64,000 bases of DNA, taken from Roseinatronobacter ekhonensis (GTDB lineage: Bacteria > Pseudomonadota > Alphaproteobacteria > Rhodobacterales > Rhodobacteraceae). The first letter of the stretch is position 1, and every line of letters begins with the position of its first letter. Positions 16,643 through 26,397 of the stretch are shown one piece after another. The notes beneath the pieces were generated by a model, which saw nothing but the letters and a program-made list of their open reading frames with translations, was not told the origin of the DNA and searched no databases. The DNA lies in NCBI RefSeq assembly GCF_900499075.1, contig NZ_UIHC01000001.1, positions 62,001-126,000 of the forward strand, given 5' to 3'. The position numbers were made by a program, and so were the translations under genes.

Positions 16643-17345
16643 GGGGACGTGCTTTCACAATCCCGCGTGCCGCCATGGCGCCGATCACGGCCAGCCCGGC
16701 CAAGGCCAGTGCCATTACGGTGCCATTTGTGCCGGAATTGTCCACGGCAATGCCGATCAGCGCCCATCCTACGGCGGCACCGTATTCGGGCGCGTCTGGC
16801 TTGCGCCATAGCACCGCCAGCGCCACGCCAAGCGCCAGCAGGATGCACAGCACCGCCGCCCCGGTTGCACCAAGCCAGCCATAGCCGCCCAGCACCACCC
16901 CAAGAGAGACATGCGCCGCCGCCGTCAGCCAGCCCGAATAGAGCGCGACGGGCGCTTGCAGCCACCAGCGGTCCGCGATCGGAGCGCGTGTGAGCGCCCA
17001 GATGGCACAGCCCATCATCCAGAAGATCAGGACCGTCGCCGTGATCGGCGCGAAACCTGCAACCCACAGCCACGCGGCGCCCGGCCCAAGGCTGAGTGTG
17101 AGCGGAACGGCCACGCGCTGCCACGCGGCGTCGGCCTTGCGGCGCAGCACGCCAAAAGCGGCCATCGCGCCCAACCAAATGTAAATGATGCCCCAGATGG
17201 CAAAGGCGTATCCCGCAGGCTGGACCGGCGGGTCGACCTGTTCCACTGGGAAACTGCCCGGCGCGTAGCCGGTGAAAGGCTCTGTCAAAGAGGGCGACAG
17301 CAGGAAGGCCAGAGTGGCGACTGCAAGAAGATAGATTTGTATCAT
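16632..17345 (-). CDS. Tryptophan-rich sensory protein-like (TspO/MBR) membrane protein
   Basis: This is a 237-residue integral membrane protein with seven or eight hydrophobic segments. QPAGYAFAIWGIIYIWLG (about 43-60) and YSGWLTAAAHVSLG resemble the TspO/MBR fold, in which tryptophans and a P-x-GYAF start mark the first helices. It is longer than the classical 160-residue TspO and belongs to the extended group usually annotated as tryptophan-rich sensory proteins. A tetrapyrrole-related role would be a guess. ATG 17345 is chosen because it starts directly with a hydrophobic helix. The upstream in-frame extension has no coding character and crosses the gltA terminator. Confidence 0.68.
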   Translation of the reverse strand: MIQIYLLAVATLAFLLSPSLTEPFTGYAPGSFPVEQVDPPVQPAGYAFAIWGIIYIWLGAMAAFGVLRRKADAAWQRVAVPLTLSLGPGAAWLWVAGFAPITATVLIFWMMGCAIWALTRAPIADRWWLQAPVALYSGWLTAAAHVSLGVVLGGYGWLGATGAAVLCILLALGVALAVLWRKPDAPEYGAAVGWALIGIAVDNSGTNGTVMALALAGLAVIGAMAARGIVKARPHGA

Positions 17346-17393
17346 GCGGCCTTGATAGCAGGCGTAGCCGGCATGCCAAGAGCCAAGCCCATG

Positions 17394-17418
17394 AAAAACG
17401 CCGCCCCGAAGGGCGGCG
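17394..17418 (-). terminator. Intrinsic terminator of gltA
   Basis: On the minus strand, 7 bases after the gltA stop, CGCCGCCC-TTCG-GGGCGGCG forms an 8-bp stem with a stable tetraloop and is followed by TTTTT. It separates gltA from the downstream TspO-like gene. Confidence 0.9.
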
Positions 17419-17425
17419 TGGCGGA

Positions 17426-18718
17426 TCAACGATCCTCGATCTCGATATACTCGCGGCGCGGCGCGCCCATGTAGCGCTGACGCGGGCGACCGATCTTTTG
17501 CTCTGGGTCGGCGATCATCTCTTTCCACTGACTGATCCAGCCCACAGTGCGCGACAGCGCGAAAATGGGCGTGAACATGGACGTCGGGAAGCCCATCGCT
17601 TCCAGAATGATCCCAGAGTAGAAATCTACGTTCGGATACAGCTTCTTGTCGACGAAATAAGGATCTTCCAGCGCGATGCGCTCCAGTTCCTTGGCGACTT
17701 TCAGCGTTTCGTTATTCTCGATGCCAAGCAGCCCCAGAACTTCATCCGCCGACTGTTTCATGACTTTCGCGCGCGGGTCGAAATTCTTGTACACGCGGTG
17801 GCCAAAGCCCATCAGGCGGAAGGGATCATCCTTGTCCTTGGCGCGGGCGATGTATTCCGGAATGCGGTCGACAGTGCCGATTTGCTGCAACATTTCAAGG
17901 CAGGCTTGGTTCGCACCGCCATGCGCCGGTCCCCACAGGCAGGCGATACCTGCTGCGATGGATGCAAACGGGTTCGCGCCAGAGCTTGATGCCAGACGCA
18001 CGGTCGAGGTCGAGGCGTTTTGCTCGTGATCTGCGTGCAGCATCATGATCCGGTCCATCGCGCGGCTCAGGATCGGGTCGACCACATATTCCTCTGCCGG
18101 GACAGAGAAGCACATATGCAGGAAATTACCTGCATAATCATGGCTGTTCTTGGGATAGACGAAGGGCTGACCGATGGAATACTTATAGGCCATGGCCGCG
18201 ATGGTCGGCATTTTCGCGATCATCCGGATCGACGCGACCTCGCGCTGCCAAGGATCACCAATATCGGTCGAATCGTGGTAGAATGCCGACATCGCGCCGA
18301 CCACGCCCACCATAATCGCCATCGGATGCGCGTCGCGGCGGAAGCCGCGGAAGAAGTTGTGCATCTGCTCGTGGATCATCGTGTGCCGTGTGACCCGGCT
18401 CTCGAAATCCTCCAGCTCGCCCGCGCTGGGGAGTTCGCCGTAGAGCAACAAGTAGCAGCATTCCAGAAAGTGGGATTTGTCGGCCAGTCCCTCGATCGGA
18501 TAGCCGCGATACAGCAATTCGCCCTTGTCGCCGTCAATATACGTGATGGTCGATGAACAGGCGGCGGTAGAGGTGAAGCCGGGGTCGTAAGTGAAAATAT
18601 CGCCTTGGGCGTATAGCTTGCGGATATCGACCACATTGGGCCCGACCGATGGTTTCATGATCGGCAGGTCGATTTCCTTGCCGCCGATTGTCAGCTTTGC
18701 CGTATCAGTATCCGCCAT
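17426..18718 (-). CDS. gltA: Citrate synthase
   Basis: Citrate synthase condenses acetyl-CoA and oxaloacetate in the first step of the TCA cycle. The 430-residue protein is the hexameric, NADH-sensitive type common in Proteobacteria. Catalytic motifs are visible: [16 protein letters not shown] with the first active His, [16 protein letters not shown] with the second, and the aspartate in YPNVDFYSG. The N-terminal extension with [12 protein letters not shown] is also typical. ATG 18718 has a GAAGGA site. A start ten codons earlier is possible but lacks one. It lies 75 bases after gltX on the same strand and ends at a strong terminator. Confidence 0.97.
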   Translation of the reverse strand: MADTDTAKLTIGGKEIDLPIMKPSVGPNVVDIRKLYAQGDIFTYDPGFTSTAACSSTITYIDGDKGELLYRGYPIEGLADKSHFLECCYLLLYGELPSAGELEDFESRVTRHTMIHEQMHNFFRGFRRDAHPMAIMVGVVGAMSAFYHDSTDIGDPWQREVASIRMIAKMPTIAAMAYKYSIGQPFVYPKNSHDYAGNFLHMCFSVPAEEYVVDPILSRAMDRIMMLHADHEQNASTSTVRLASSSGANPFASIAAGIACLWGPAHGGANQACLEMLQQIGTVDRIPEYIARAKDKDDPFRLMGFGHRVYKNFDPRAKVMKQSADEVLGLLGIENNETLKVAKELERIALEDPYFVDKKLYPNVDFYSGIILEAMGFPTSMFTPIFALSRTVGWISQWKEMIADPEQKIGRPRQRYMGAPRREYIEIEDR

Positions 18719-18793
18719 TGCGCTTCCTTCATGTCTGCCTGCCGGCACGATGGCCGCGCAGATGGGCTACGGTCACGGCGCAAGCGCGCCTTG

Positions 18794-20197
18794 TTATGTC
18801 GTCGCGTCGGCAATCCGCGCAAGGGTTTCCTCGCGGCCAAGCACAACCATCATATCGAATACGCTGGGGCTGGCCATACGGCCGGCAAGTGCAGCGCGCA
18901 AAGGTTGCGCCAGCTTGCCAAGACCAAGGCCATGCTCTTGCGCCAGCGCGCCGACAATCTCCTCCAGCTCAATCCGCGACCACGTAGCAGTTTGCAAGCG
19001 CGGCGTCAATTCTTTCAGTATACCGCGGGATGCATCATCCAGCGCCTTGGCCGCTTTTTCGTCGAGGACGAGTGGCCGATCAGACAAGATAAAATATGCT
19101 TTATCAAGTAGTTGATCGAACCCTTTAGCCTTTTCTTTTACCAGTGGCATGGCCTGCAAAAGTGCCGCGCTGCGGGTGCCTGACATGGGTTCAAAGCCTT
19201 TGGCAGCACGATACGCCTGCAATTCATGCAGCAGTGCAGCATTATCGGCCGCGCTCATATGCTGGCCCGTCAGATGGTCCAGCTTCTTGAAATCAAGCCG
19301 CGCGGGCGATTTGCCGATCCCTGTCAGATCGAACCACTCTTGTGCCTGCGAATCGTTAAAGAACTCGTCGTCGCCATGGCTCCAGCCCAGTCGGGCCAGA
19401 TAGTTGCGCATCGCAGCAGCGGGATAGCCCATAAGCTGGTATTCCTCGACACCCAGCGCACCGTGCCGCTTGGACAGCTTCTTGCCATCGGGGCCGTGGA
19501 TGAGCGGGATATGAGCCCACACCGGCACATCCCAGCCCATGGCGGTATAGACCAGCATCTGGCGGGCGGCATTGTTCAGGTGATCATCGCCGCGAATGAC
19601 ATGGGTGACGCCCATGTCATGGTCATCGACCACCACGGCCAGCATGTAGGTCGGCGACCCATCAGAGCGCAGCAGCACCATGTCGTCCAACTGGTCGTTG
19701 CGGATGCGCACGTCGCCCTGCACCTGGTCGTGGATGATGGTATCACCCTCCAGCGGGGCTTTCACCCGCACGACATAGGGCGCATCGGGGTGGCTGGCGA
19801 CGCCCGAGTCCCGCCACGGCGAGCGGTAGAGGGTCGAGCGCCCTTCGGCGCGGGCGGCCTCGCGGAACGCTTCGATCTCATCTTGTGTAGCGAAACACTT
19901 ATAGGCGCTGCCCGCGTCCAGCATTTGCTGCACGACCTGCATATGGCGGTCAGCGCGCGCGAACTGGCTGACCGGCTCACCATCCCAATCCAGCCCCAGC
20001 CAAGTCAAGCCCTTCAGGATCGCCTCGGTCGCTTCGGGAGTGGACCGCTCGCGGTCGGTATCTTCTATCCGGAGCAGGAACTTGCCCCCGCGTCCACGGG
20101 CATAAAGCCAGTTGAACAACGCGGTCCGCGCCCCGCCGATATGCAGGAACCCGGTGGGAGAGGGCGCGAAACGAGTGACGACGGGCGTATCGGACAT
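18794..20197 (-). CDS. gltX: Glutamyl-tRNA synthetase
   Basis: GltX charges tRNA(Glu) with glutamate. In alphaproteobacteria it usually also charges tRNA(Gln), with correction by GatCAB. The 467-residue class I synthetase has [13 protein letters not shown] (10-22, the HIGH equivalent), LRIEDTD (42-48), RGDDHLNN and KLSKRHG (240-246, the KMSKS equivalent). Length and order are normal. It is divergent from comEC and is followed by gltA, an arrangement I recall from other Rhodobacterales. It is also needed where tetrapyrroles are made by the C5 route, but that route is not indicated here. Confidence 0.97.
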   Translation of the reverse strand: MSDTPVVTRFAPSPTGFLHIGGARTALFNWLYARGRGGKFLLRIEDTDRERSTPEATEAILKGLTWLGLDWDGEPVSQFARADRHMQVVQQMLDAGSAYKCFATQDEIEAFREAARAEGRSTLYRSPWRDSGVASHPDAPYVVRVKAPLEGDTIIHDQVQGDVRIRNDQLDDMVLLRSDGSPTYMLAVVVDDHDMGVTHVIRGDDHLNNAARQMLVYTAMGWDVPVWAHIPLIHGPDGKKLSKRHGALGVEEYQLMGYPAAAMRNYLARLGWSHGDDEFFNDSQAQEWFDLTGIGKSPARLDFKKLDHLTGQHMSAADNAALLHELQAYRAAKGFEPMSGTRSAALLQAMPLVKEKAKGFDQLLDKAYFILSDRPLVLDEKAAKALDDASRGILKELTPRLQTATWSRIELEEIVGALAQEHGLGLGKLAQPLRAALAGRMASPSVFDMMVVLGREETLARIADATT

Positions 20198-20276
20198 GGG
20201 GTTCTTAACCTTTTGGAAACCATCTGCGGGGCATTGTTGAGGCAGGTTCTAGGCAAGCACAGGGGATAGGGCAAGG

Positions 20277-22352
20277 GTGGCTGTCACCGGCATGGATGGC
20301 GCGGCCGCGCGTATCGGTGAAGGTCCGGTCGCCATGGCGCTGGCCGCGCAATACGGGCGCTTGTTCCTGTTTGTGCCGGTCTGCCTTGGCATCGGGATCG
20401 GGCTATATTTCATGTCGCCGCAGGAACCTGCGCGCGCGGAATGGGTCTGGCTTGGGGGGGCGATGGTGTTTGTCGGCGCTTTGGGGGCCCTGCTTCCCGC
20501 CATGCTGCGCCCCTTGGCCTATGCCGGCCTTCTGGTCGGTGCCGGTGCGGCCTTGGCCGGTATCCGCACATATGCCGTCGCCGCGCCAGTGCTGGAGTAT
20601 CGGTATTATGGCCCCATCGCGGGCAGGGTTGTCGAGATCGACCGCTCCAGCACCGGTGCGCTACGGCTCACGCTCGACCGGCCCGTTTTGTCGGGCATGG
20701 CGCCCGCGCGCACCCCTGCGCGGGTTCGGGTTTCACTACACGGGCAGCAGGGATATATAACCCCGCGCCCCGGCCTGCGGGTTATGACCACCGGACATCT
20801 TTCGCCGCCGCCTGCGCCATCCGAACCCGGTGGCTTCGATTTTCGCCGCCATGCGTGGTTTGAGGGGTTGGGTGCCGTCGGCTACACGCGCGCGCCTGTG
20901 CTGGGGCTGCGCGACGAAGGCGGTCTGCCATTGGGGGCGCTGCGCACCGAACTGTCAAACGCGATTCAGGATAGAATGCCGGGTGCCGCCGGGGGGTTTG
21001 CAGCGGCCATCCTGACCGGCGACCGCTCTGGCGTCGATATGGCGTATCTGGAGGATTTACGCCGCTCCAACCTTGCGCATCTGCTGGCCATATCCGGGCT
21101 GCATATGGGGCTGCTGACCGGGTTTGTGTTTGCCGCTCTGCGCGTCTTGATGGCCCTGTGGCCTGCCTTTGCCTTGCGAGCGCCCACGCGCAAGCTGGCG
21201 GCCCTTGGGGCGCTGGCTGCGGGTGCGCTTTACCTTGCACTGTCTGGCGGCAATGTCGCCACACAGCGCGCTTACATCATGGTGGCAGTGATGTTTGTCG
21301 CGGTCCTGTTGGACCGGCGCGCGATATCGCTGCGAAGCGTGGCGATTGCGGCGTTGATCGTCCTGTTGCTGCGACCAGAGGCGCTGGTGCAGGCTGGCTT
21401 CCAGATGAGTTTTGCCGCCACCGTGGCGCTGGTCGCCATTTTTCGCGCCCTCAACGATGATGGGACATGGCGAGGGCGCGTGCCGCGCTGGGCGATGCCG
21501 CTTGTTTCGATCATCCTGTGTTCGGTTGTGGCGGGGGTCGCGACCGCGCCAATCGCGGCGGCGAGTTTCAACCGATTGGTTGAATACGGACTGCTTGCCA
21601 ACCTGCTGGCGGTGCCGCTGATGGGCTTGGTCATCATGCCAGCCGGTGTGGTTGCCGCATTGCTTGCCCCTTTTGGATTGGAAGGGCTTGCGCTTGCGGT
21701 GATGGGGCCCGCGATAGACTGGATTCTGCTTGTGGCGCGTTTCGTCGCGGCGATCGACGGCAGTGTTACCGGCGTTGTGCAGCCCCCGGCATGGGTCTTG
21801 CCGGTCATGGCGCTTGCATGCTTGTGGCTCATCCTGTGGGCCGCGCCCGCGCGCTGGCTGGGCGTGCCGGTCGCTGCTTTGGCGGTGTTGGGCTGGGCGC
21901 TTGCGGACCGCCCAGTTCTTCTGGTGGCCGGGGATGGCGCGGTCGTCGGACTGATGGGGCCGCAGGGCCGCATTCTGAGCCGCGCGCGCTCTGGCGCATA
22001 TGCAGCCGAAAGCTGGTTACAGGCCGATGGCGATCTGGCGAGCCAGGAACAGGCGCAAAGGCGCGGGCCGCACGGGCCAAGCGATGCGATTGTCTTGCTG
22101 AAAGGGCGGGGGGTGGATGTGGTTCACCTGTCGGGCAAACGCGCGCTAGAGGTGGTCGATGCATTGTGCCTGCGCGGGCGCATTCTGGTGACAAACATCG
22201 AGCCCGAGCGTGACACCGTCGGGCAGTGTCGTGTGCTGACACCAAGCGACCTGCGCGACAGCGGCGCGCTGGCACTGTATCAGACCACAAACGGTATCAC
22301 GCAACGCAGCGTGCGTGATACCGAAGGCGCACGGCCATGGACCGGGCGTTAG
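20277..22352 (+). CDS. comEC: ComEC/Rec2-family DNA uptake channel protein
   Basis: This is a polytopic inner-membrane protein of the ComEC/Rec2 family, which forms the channel for single-stranded DNA during transformation. The 691-residue protein has an N-terminal helix region plus a soluble OB-like domain (about 110-200, DUF4131), then the competence domain with HLLAISGLHMGLLTGF (about 262-277), FQMSFAATVAL and a run of about ten helices. The last 130 residues lack the HxHxDH metallo-beta-lactamase motif of Gram-positive ComEC. The start is uncertain: GTG 20277 gives the full length, while ATG 20292 would remove five residues. No other competence gene is nearby, so natural transformation is not demonstrated. 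Confidence 0.88.
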   Translation: MAVTGMDGAAARIGEGPVAMALAAQYGRLFLFVPVCLGIGIGLYFMSPQEPARAEWVWLGGAMVFVGALGALLPAMLRPLAYAGLLVGAGAALAGIRTYAVAAPVLEYRYYGPIAGRVVEIDRSSTGALRLTLDRPVLSGMAPARTPARVRVSLHGQQGYITPRPGLRVMTTGHLSPPPAPSEPGGFDFRRHAWFEGLGAVGYTRAPVLGLRDEGGLPLGALRTELSNAIQDRMPGAAGGFAAAILTGDRSGVDMAYLEDLRRSNLAHLLAISGLHMGLLTGFVFAALRVLMALWPAFALRAPTRKLAALGALAAGALYLALSGGNVATQRAYIMVAVMFVAVLLDRRAISLRSVAIAALIVLLLRPEALVQAGFQMSFAATVALVAIFRALNDDGTWRGRVPRWAMPLVSIILCSVVAGVATAPIAAASFNRLVEYGLLANLLAVPLMGLVIMPAGVVAALLAPFGLEGLALAVMGPAIDWILLVARFVAAIDGSVTGVVQPPAWVLPVMALACLWLILWAAPARWLGVPVAALAVLGWALADRPVLLVAGDGAVVGLMGPQGRILSRARSGAYAAESWLQADGDLASQEQAQRRGPHGPSDAIVLLKGRGVDVVHLSGKRALEVVDALCLRGRILVTNIEPERDTVGQCRVLTPSDLRDSGALALYQTTNGITQRSVRDTEGARPWTGR

Positions 22353-22357
22353 TCCGT

Positions 22358-22720
22358 TTACGCGTTGGCTTCGCGGATCTTTTCGGCAGCATCCTTATCA
22401 AAGCTGACACCTTTGGTCGCGAAGAGCTGATCCAGCTCGCCCGACAGGGTCATCTCTGTCACGATATCGCAACCGCCGACGAATTCGCCTTTGACGTAGA
22501 GTTGCGGAATGGTTGGCCAGTCGGAGTATTCCTTGATGCTATGACGGACATCTTCATCGGCCAACACGTTCACATCGGCGTAGTCCACACCCATGAAGTT
22601 CAGCACCCCGGCCACGCGGCTGGAGAAACCGCATTGCGGCATGGTCTTGGTGCCTTTCATGAACAGCACCACGTCGTTACTTTTCACGGTCGTGTCAATC
22701 TGGGTCTTTGCGTCGGTCAT
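22358..22720 (-). CDS. grxD: Monothiol glutaredoxin (Grx4 type)
   Basis: CGFS glutaredoxins bind and deliver [2Fe-2S] clusters, usually together with BolA proteins. The 120-residue protein has the active motif CGFS (30-33) after MKGTKTMPQ, then [20 protein letters not shown] with the TIPQ and GG glutathione-binding features. ATG 22720 gives the normal N-terminus, and an upstream in-frame extension of 29 codons was rejected. The first 26 bases overlap the end of a one-helix microprotein gene, and bolA lies just upstream. The order bolA - microprotein - grxD fits a cluster-transfer unit. The 3' end abuts comEC (5 bases between stops). Confidence 0.95.
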   Translation of the reverse strand: MTDAKTQIDTTVKSNDVVLFMKGTKTMPQCGFSSRVAGVLNFMGVDYADVNVLADEDVRHSIKEYSDWPTIPQLYVKGEFVGGCDIVTEMTLSGELDQLFATKGVSFDKDAAEKIREANA

Positions 22721-22883
22721 TTTCCGCTTCCTCTGAGGCCGGTTTTGAGGCGATAGCTTTGGTATGGAGGTAATAAACGAATGCGTATAGGGCAAGCCCC
22801 GCGCCAAGAATCATAATCCCGGTCATCTCGCCGAAAGTGCTTTCCAGCCAACGGGTGAAAGCGGTTTCGCGATACCGCTCCAA
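22695..22883 (-). CDS. Small one-helix membrane protein between bolA and grxD
   Basis: This is a 62-residue protein that I do not recognise. It has a charged N-terminus ([20 protein letters not shown], 1-20), one hydrophobic helix (about 20-40: [19 protein letters not shown]) and a charged tail rich in Lys, Glu and Asp. The only start in a suitable place is TTG 22883, with no clear ribosome site. The stop lies 26 bases inside grxD, so the two are probably coupled. Codon use resembles that of its neighbours and the amphipathic-helix layout is protein-like, which argues for a real gene. It may tether BolA/GrxD to the membrane, an idea based only on gene order. Confidence 0.5.
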   Translation of the reverse strand: MERYRETAFTRWLESTFGEMTGIMILGAGLALYAFVYYLHTKAIASKPASEEAENDRRKDPD

Positions 22884-22908
22884 ACTTGCGAGGGCCGGAC
22901 CCAGCGGT

Positions 22909-23151
22909 CTACTCCGGGGCTTTGGTGGTCAGGGCGAGCGCATGCAATTCGCCGTGGCTCCCGTCCATTTTGCCTTTCAAAGCTGCATAGACGGCGCGTT
23001 GTTGCTGCACGCGGTTCAACCCGCGAAAGCTCTCGTCAATCACCTCTGCCGCATAGTGATTTCCATCGCCTGCGAGGTCTGTGATGGTCACTTGCCCATC
23101 GGGAAAGCTCTGTTTCAGCAGTGTTTCGAGTTCTACGACACTTATGGCCAT
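22909..23151 (-). CDS. BolA-family protein
   Basis: This is an 80-residue BolA-like protein. The family partners with CGFS glutaredoxins in [2Fe-2S] cluster handling, and E. coli IbaG and BolA are the models. The sequence shows the short helix-turn start MAISVVELETLLKQSFPD, then GDGNHYAAEVIDESFRGLNRVQQQRAVYAAL with the conserved H32 and the FRGL...R-Q-R stretch, and SHGELHALALTT with a conserved His near the C-terminus. Size and motifs fit the IbaG-like group. It follows purL by 54 bases and precedes the microprotein and grxD on the same strand. Confidence 0.9.
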   Translation of the reverse strand: MAISVVELETLLKQSFPDGQVTITDLAGDGNHYAAEVIDESFRGLNRVQQQRAVYAALKGKMDGSHGELHALALTTKAPE

Positions 23152-23205
23152 GCTTTGGTCCCTGTCTGGTCACGCGAAGATAGGTAATCCCAGCGTTTTG
23201 GTGAA

Positions 23206-25371
23206 TCAAGCCGCGCCGATGGCTTTGGCGAAACTGCCCCGATAAAGTGCGGACAATTCGGCCAGGGGCGCGCTGTCGCGGCCCAGTTTGACGGTATCGC
23301 CACCGAAGCGGCCAACCATGGCCACGGTCACACCGGCCTGACCTGCCGCCACCATCAGCGCCTCTGCCTGATCGAAGCTGGCGGCGACAAGGTAGCGTGC
23401 CTGATCCTCGCCGAACAGCTGGCCGATATTGCGGATGTCGAGCGCAACGCCGATCCCTGCGGCTTCGGCCATTTCAAACGCGGCGAGTGCAAGCCCGCCA
23501 TCCGACAGGTCGGTCGCGGCCCGCGCGCAAATCCGGTTCGCGCGTAGGAACTCGCCGTTCCGGCGCTCGGCGTCCAGATCGACATAAGGGGCGTCGCCCG
23601 CCTCTATCCCAGCGGCTTCGGCCAGAAGAGCGGATTGGCCCAGATGCCCCGTCGTCTCACCGATGACAATCGCCAGATCACCCTCGGCAGGCAGGCCCGC
23701 AATCATATCGCCCATGTCCGCGATCAGACCGACCGCGCCAATGGTGGGTGTGGGCAGGATGGGTGCGCCATCGGTTTCGTTATACAGGCTCACATTGCCC
23801 GACACGATGGGCATATCCAATGCTGTGCAGGCCGCCCCGATGCCTTGAATAGCACCCACGAACTGGCCCATGATCTCGGGTTTTTCGGGGTTGCCGAAAT
23901 TCATGTTGTCGGTGCTCGCCAATGGGGTCGCTCCCACGGCGGTCAGGTTGCGGTAAGCTTCGGCCACGGCCTGTTTGCCGCCCTCGAACGGGTTGGCCCG
24001 CACATAGCGCGGGGTCACATCGCTGGTAAAGGCCAGCGCTTTGTTAGTCCCGTGCACGCGCACAACACCCGCGCCAAGACCGGGGGTGCGGATGGTGTCG
24101 CCCATGACCTGACTGTCATACTGCTCCCACACCCACGCTTTATGGGCGTAATTGGGCGAGGAGATGAGCGCGCGCAGCCCGTCCATCGGGGCTATCGCGG
24201 GCAGGTCGGTCAGGTCGTCCGCGACGGGTGTCTCCACCCACGGGCGGTCATATTCCGGCGCGCTTGACGACAGTTGCGACAGTGGCAGATCGGCCACCAC
24301 GTCATTGCCATGCACAATGAGAAAGCGATCCTCTGCAATCGTCTCGCCGACGATGGCGAAATCCAGGTCCCATTTGACGAAAATCGCGCGGGCCTCTGCC
24401 TCCATCTCAGGCTTCAGAACCATGAGCATGCGTTCCTGAGATTCGGACAGCATCATCTCGTAGGCCGTCATCGCCGCTTCGCGTTGCGGCACGTCATCGA
24501 GTTGCAGCTTCACACCCAAACCGCCCTTGTCGCCCATTTCCACGGCCGAGCATGTCAGGCCCGCGGCCCCCATATCCTGAATGGAAATCACGGCACCCGA
24601 TGCCATCAGTTCCAGACACGCTTCCAGCAGGCGCTTTTCGGTAAACGGGTCGCCCACCTGCACGGTGGGGCGTTTTTCTTCTATCGTTTCGTCGAATTCA
24701 GCGCTGGCCATGGTTGCGCCGCCCACACCGTCGCGACCTGTTTTGGCCCCAAGGTAAACCACGGGCATGCCGACACCGCTGGCGGCGGAATAGAAAATCT
24801 TGTCCGCATCTGCCAGACCGGCTGCAAAGGCATTTACAAGGCAATTGCCGTTATAGGCCGGATGGAAGCGGACTTCGCCGCCCACGGTTGGCACGCCGAA
24901 ACAGTTGCCATAACCGCCCACGCCCTGCACCACGCCCGATACCAGATGCGGGGTTTTTGGATGGCCGGGTTCCCCGAAGCTGAGCGCATTCATGGCCGCA
25001 ATCGGCCGCGCGCCCATTGTGAACACGTCGCGCAGAATGCCGCCCACGCCTGTCGCAGCCCCCTGATAGGGTTCGATGTAGCTGGGGTGGTTGTGGCTTT
25101 CCATCTTGAAGATCACGGCCTGCCCGTCACCGATATCGACCACGCCCGCATTCTCGCCCGGCCCGCATATCACCTGCGCTCCGGTGGTCGGCAGGGTGCG
25201 CAGCCATTTCTTCGAAGACTTATAGGAACAATGCTCGTTCCACATGGCCGAGAAGATTCCAAGTTCGGTGAAACTTGGCGTGCGACCGATGATTTCCAAC
25301 ACCCGGTCGTATTCGTCGGGCGACAGGCCATGCGCTGCGATCAGTTCCGGGGTCAGGGCAGGGTCGGTCAT
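23206..25371 (-). CDS. purL: Phosphoribosylformylglycinamidine synthase, large subunit (PurL)
   Basis: PurL is the synthetase subunit of the three-part PurS-PurQ-PurL enzyme, which turns FGAR into FGAM in purine synthesis with ATP and ammonia from PurQ. The 721-residue size identifies the small-type PurL rather than the 1,300-residue E. coli form. Motifs are NEHCSYKSS (45-53), [24 protein letters not shown] (catalytic His93 region), [12 protein letters not shown] and a C-terminal [13 protein letters not shown] 25371 is preferred, because a GAGAGG site lies 9 bases upstream, whereas that site would abut the ATG at 25380. bolA, the microprotein and grxD follow downstream. Confidence 0.96.
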   Translation of the reverse strand: MTDPALTPELIAAHGLSPDEYDRVLEIIGRTPSFTELGIFSAMWNEHCSYKSSKKWLRTLPTTGAQVICGPGENAGVVDIGDGQAVIFKMESHNHPSYIEPYQGAATGVGGILRDVFTMGARPIAAMNALSFGEPGHPKTPHLVSGVVQGVGGYGNCFGVPTVGGEVRFHPAYNGNCLVNAFAAGLADADKIFYSAASGVGMPVVYLGAKTGRDGVGGATMASAEFDETIEEKRPTVQVGDPFTEKRLLEACLELMASGAVISIQDMGAAGLTCSAVEMGDKGGLGVKLQLDDVPQREAAMTAYEMMLSESQERMLMVLKPEMEAEARAIFVKWDLDFAIVGETIAEDRFLIVHGNDVVADLPLSQLSSSAPEYDRPWVETPVADDLTDLPAIAPMDGLRALISSPNYAHKAWVWEQYDSQVMGDTIRTPGLGAGVVRVHGTNKALAFTSDVTPRYVRANPFEGGKQAVAEAYRNLTAVGATPLASTDNMNFGNPEKPEIMGQFVGAIQGIGAACTALDMPIVSGNVSLYNETDGAPILPTPTIGAVGLIADMGDMIAGLPAEGDLAIVIGETTGHLGQSALLAEAAGIEAGDAPYVDLDAERRNGEFLRANRICARAATDLSDGGLALAAFEMAEAAGIGVALDIRNIGQLFGEDQARYLVAASFDQAEALMVAAGQAGVTVAMVGRFGGDTVKLGRDSAPLAELSALYRGSFAKAIGAA

Positions 25372-25455
25372 CGGCGGCATCCTCTCAGGCAGGCTTCCAG
25401 CCTCTTAGGGCATCATGTGTCCAAGAAAAAGGGGGCAAACGCCGATCTTGCCCCG

Positions 25456-26079
25456 TCAACCTCGGGCCAAGGCCCATTGGCCACCGGGACCGGCGGCCGC
25501 AATCTGCCACGGCTGCATGCGCGTAAACTCTTGCACTGCGCGGAACACGCCGTGGTGTTGATGGGCGGGATTGATCTGCCAGTCATCACCCAGAATGACT
25601 CCATCCGTAGCAATATGGTCTGACAACGCCAGAAGCTCGGTCAAGGTCGCTGCGTAATCATGCGAGGCATCCAGATAGGCGAAGTCAAGCATGTCCGCCA
25701 GGCTGTCGCGGCAAGCGGGAAAGCGGTCTTCGAGCAGAACTGCCTCGACCTCATCAAAAGCCGTGACGCGCGCGCGGGCCTCATCGCGGGCCTGTGCCGT
25801 GGGCAAAGTGTCGTCGGCGGTATAGGCCTTGCCCCAGCCAAAGGTTGCGCCCAACTTGGTCCAAGGATCTATCAGGTATAGCTTGCGCGGCGCGATTGTC
25901 TGGCAGATGATTTCACTGAAATGCCCGCGAAAAACTCCGATTTCCGCGCCAACACCGCCTTTGCGTGCATATCGTAAAATCCATCGGCGCTGTGAAAGGC
26001 GATCCAGTTCCCGCTGCGGCATTGGAAATGCAGCCTCACCGCGCCCTAAGAAATCTGTATTGGCAGAGGTTTGCGGCAT
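25456..26079 (-). CDS. Class I SAM-dependent methyltransferase-like protein
   Basis: This 207-residue protein resembles the Methyltransf_24 group of SAM-dependent methyltransferases. GAEIGVFRGHFS (about 44-55) looks like the glycine-rich SAM loop, IDPW is the usual acidic end of strand 2, and FAYLDASHDYAATLTELLAL matches the D-A-S-H-x-Y stretch of the family. GVILGDDW follows. Members act on small molecules or sugar chains, and the substrate here is unknown. ATG 26079 has only a weak ribosome site. A further 22 in-frame codons exist upstream, so the start is uncertain. It is 84 bases from purL on the same strand but may be a separate unit. Confidence 0.7.
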   Translation of the reverse strand: MPQTSANTDFLGRGEAAFPMPQRELDRLSQRRWILRYARKGGVGAEIGVFRGHFSEIICQTIAPRKLYLIDPWTKLGATFGWGKAYTADDTLPTAQARDEARARVTAFDEVEAVLLEDRFPACRDSLADMLDFAYLDASHDYAATLTELLALSDHIATDGVILGDDWQINPAHQHHGVFRAVQEFTRMQPWQIAAAGPGGQWALARG

Positions 26080-26397
26080 AGGGTGTTCCCAACATAAGGC
26101 ACATGGTCGCGCGCGGGTCATCGTCGACGCATCTGATACGCACACTCCGATGGGGCGAAAGCAGCGCTGGCTGGCGTTTTGCGACTGGCCACTTCACAGA
26201 GCGCCTAGCGTAAAAAAAAGGCCGAGCGCAATGCTCGGCCGAAGTCCAACAGGGAGGTTAAGACATGAAAGATCCTCAATCACGTCTTACTTGCCTATTA
26301 AATGACCATCTACTTGCTACGCAAGTTAAATTCCCCTGCGACGCAAACAACTCCGATATGCGTTGCACACATGCCTCAGGCGCGCCCAAAAAACCCG
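26080..26397. other. 318-base AT-richer spacer with a terminator and a strong unused-looking ribosome site
   Basis: This spacer between the methyltransferase-like gene and the LysR gene is less GC-rich than its surroundings. It holds one clear terminator (26211-26240). Right after that, on the plus strand, AGGGAGG stands 8 bases before an ATG at 26265. The reading frame from that ATG runs on antisense through the LysR gene with unusual codon use (AAA, TTA, CTA and AAT are common), so I do not call it a gene. It may be a decayed gene start or a short peptide. Nothing else is recognised. Confidence 0.5.
26211..26240 (-). terminator. Intrinsic terminator downstream of the LysR gene
   Basis: On the minus strand GGCCGAGC-ATTGC-GCTCGGCC forms a perfect 8-bp stem followed by TTTTTTTT. 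It should end transcription coming from the LysR gene about 160 bases upstream. Read on the plus strand the hairpin lacks a T-run. Confidence 0.88.
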
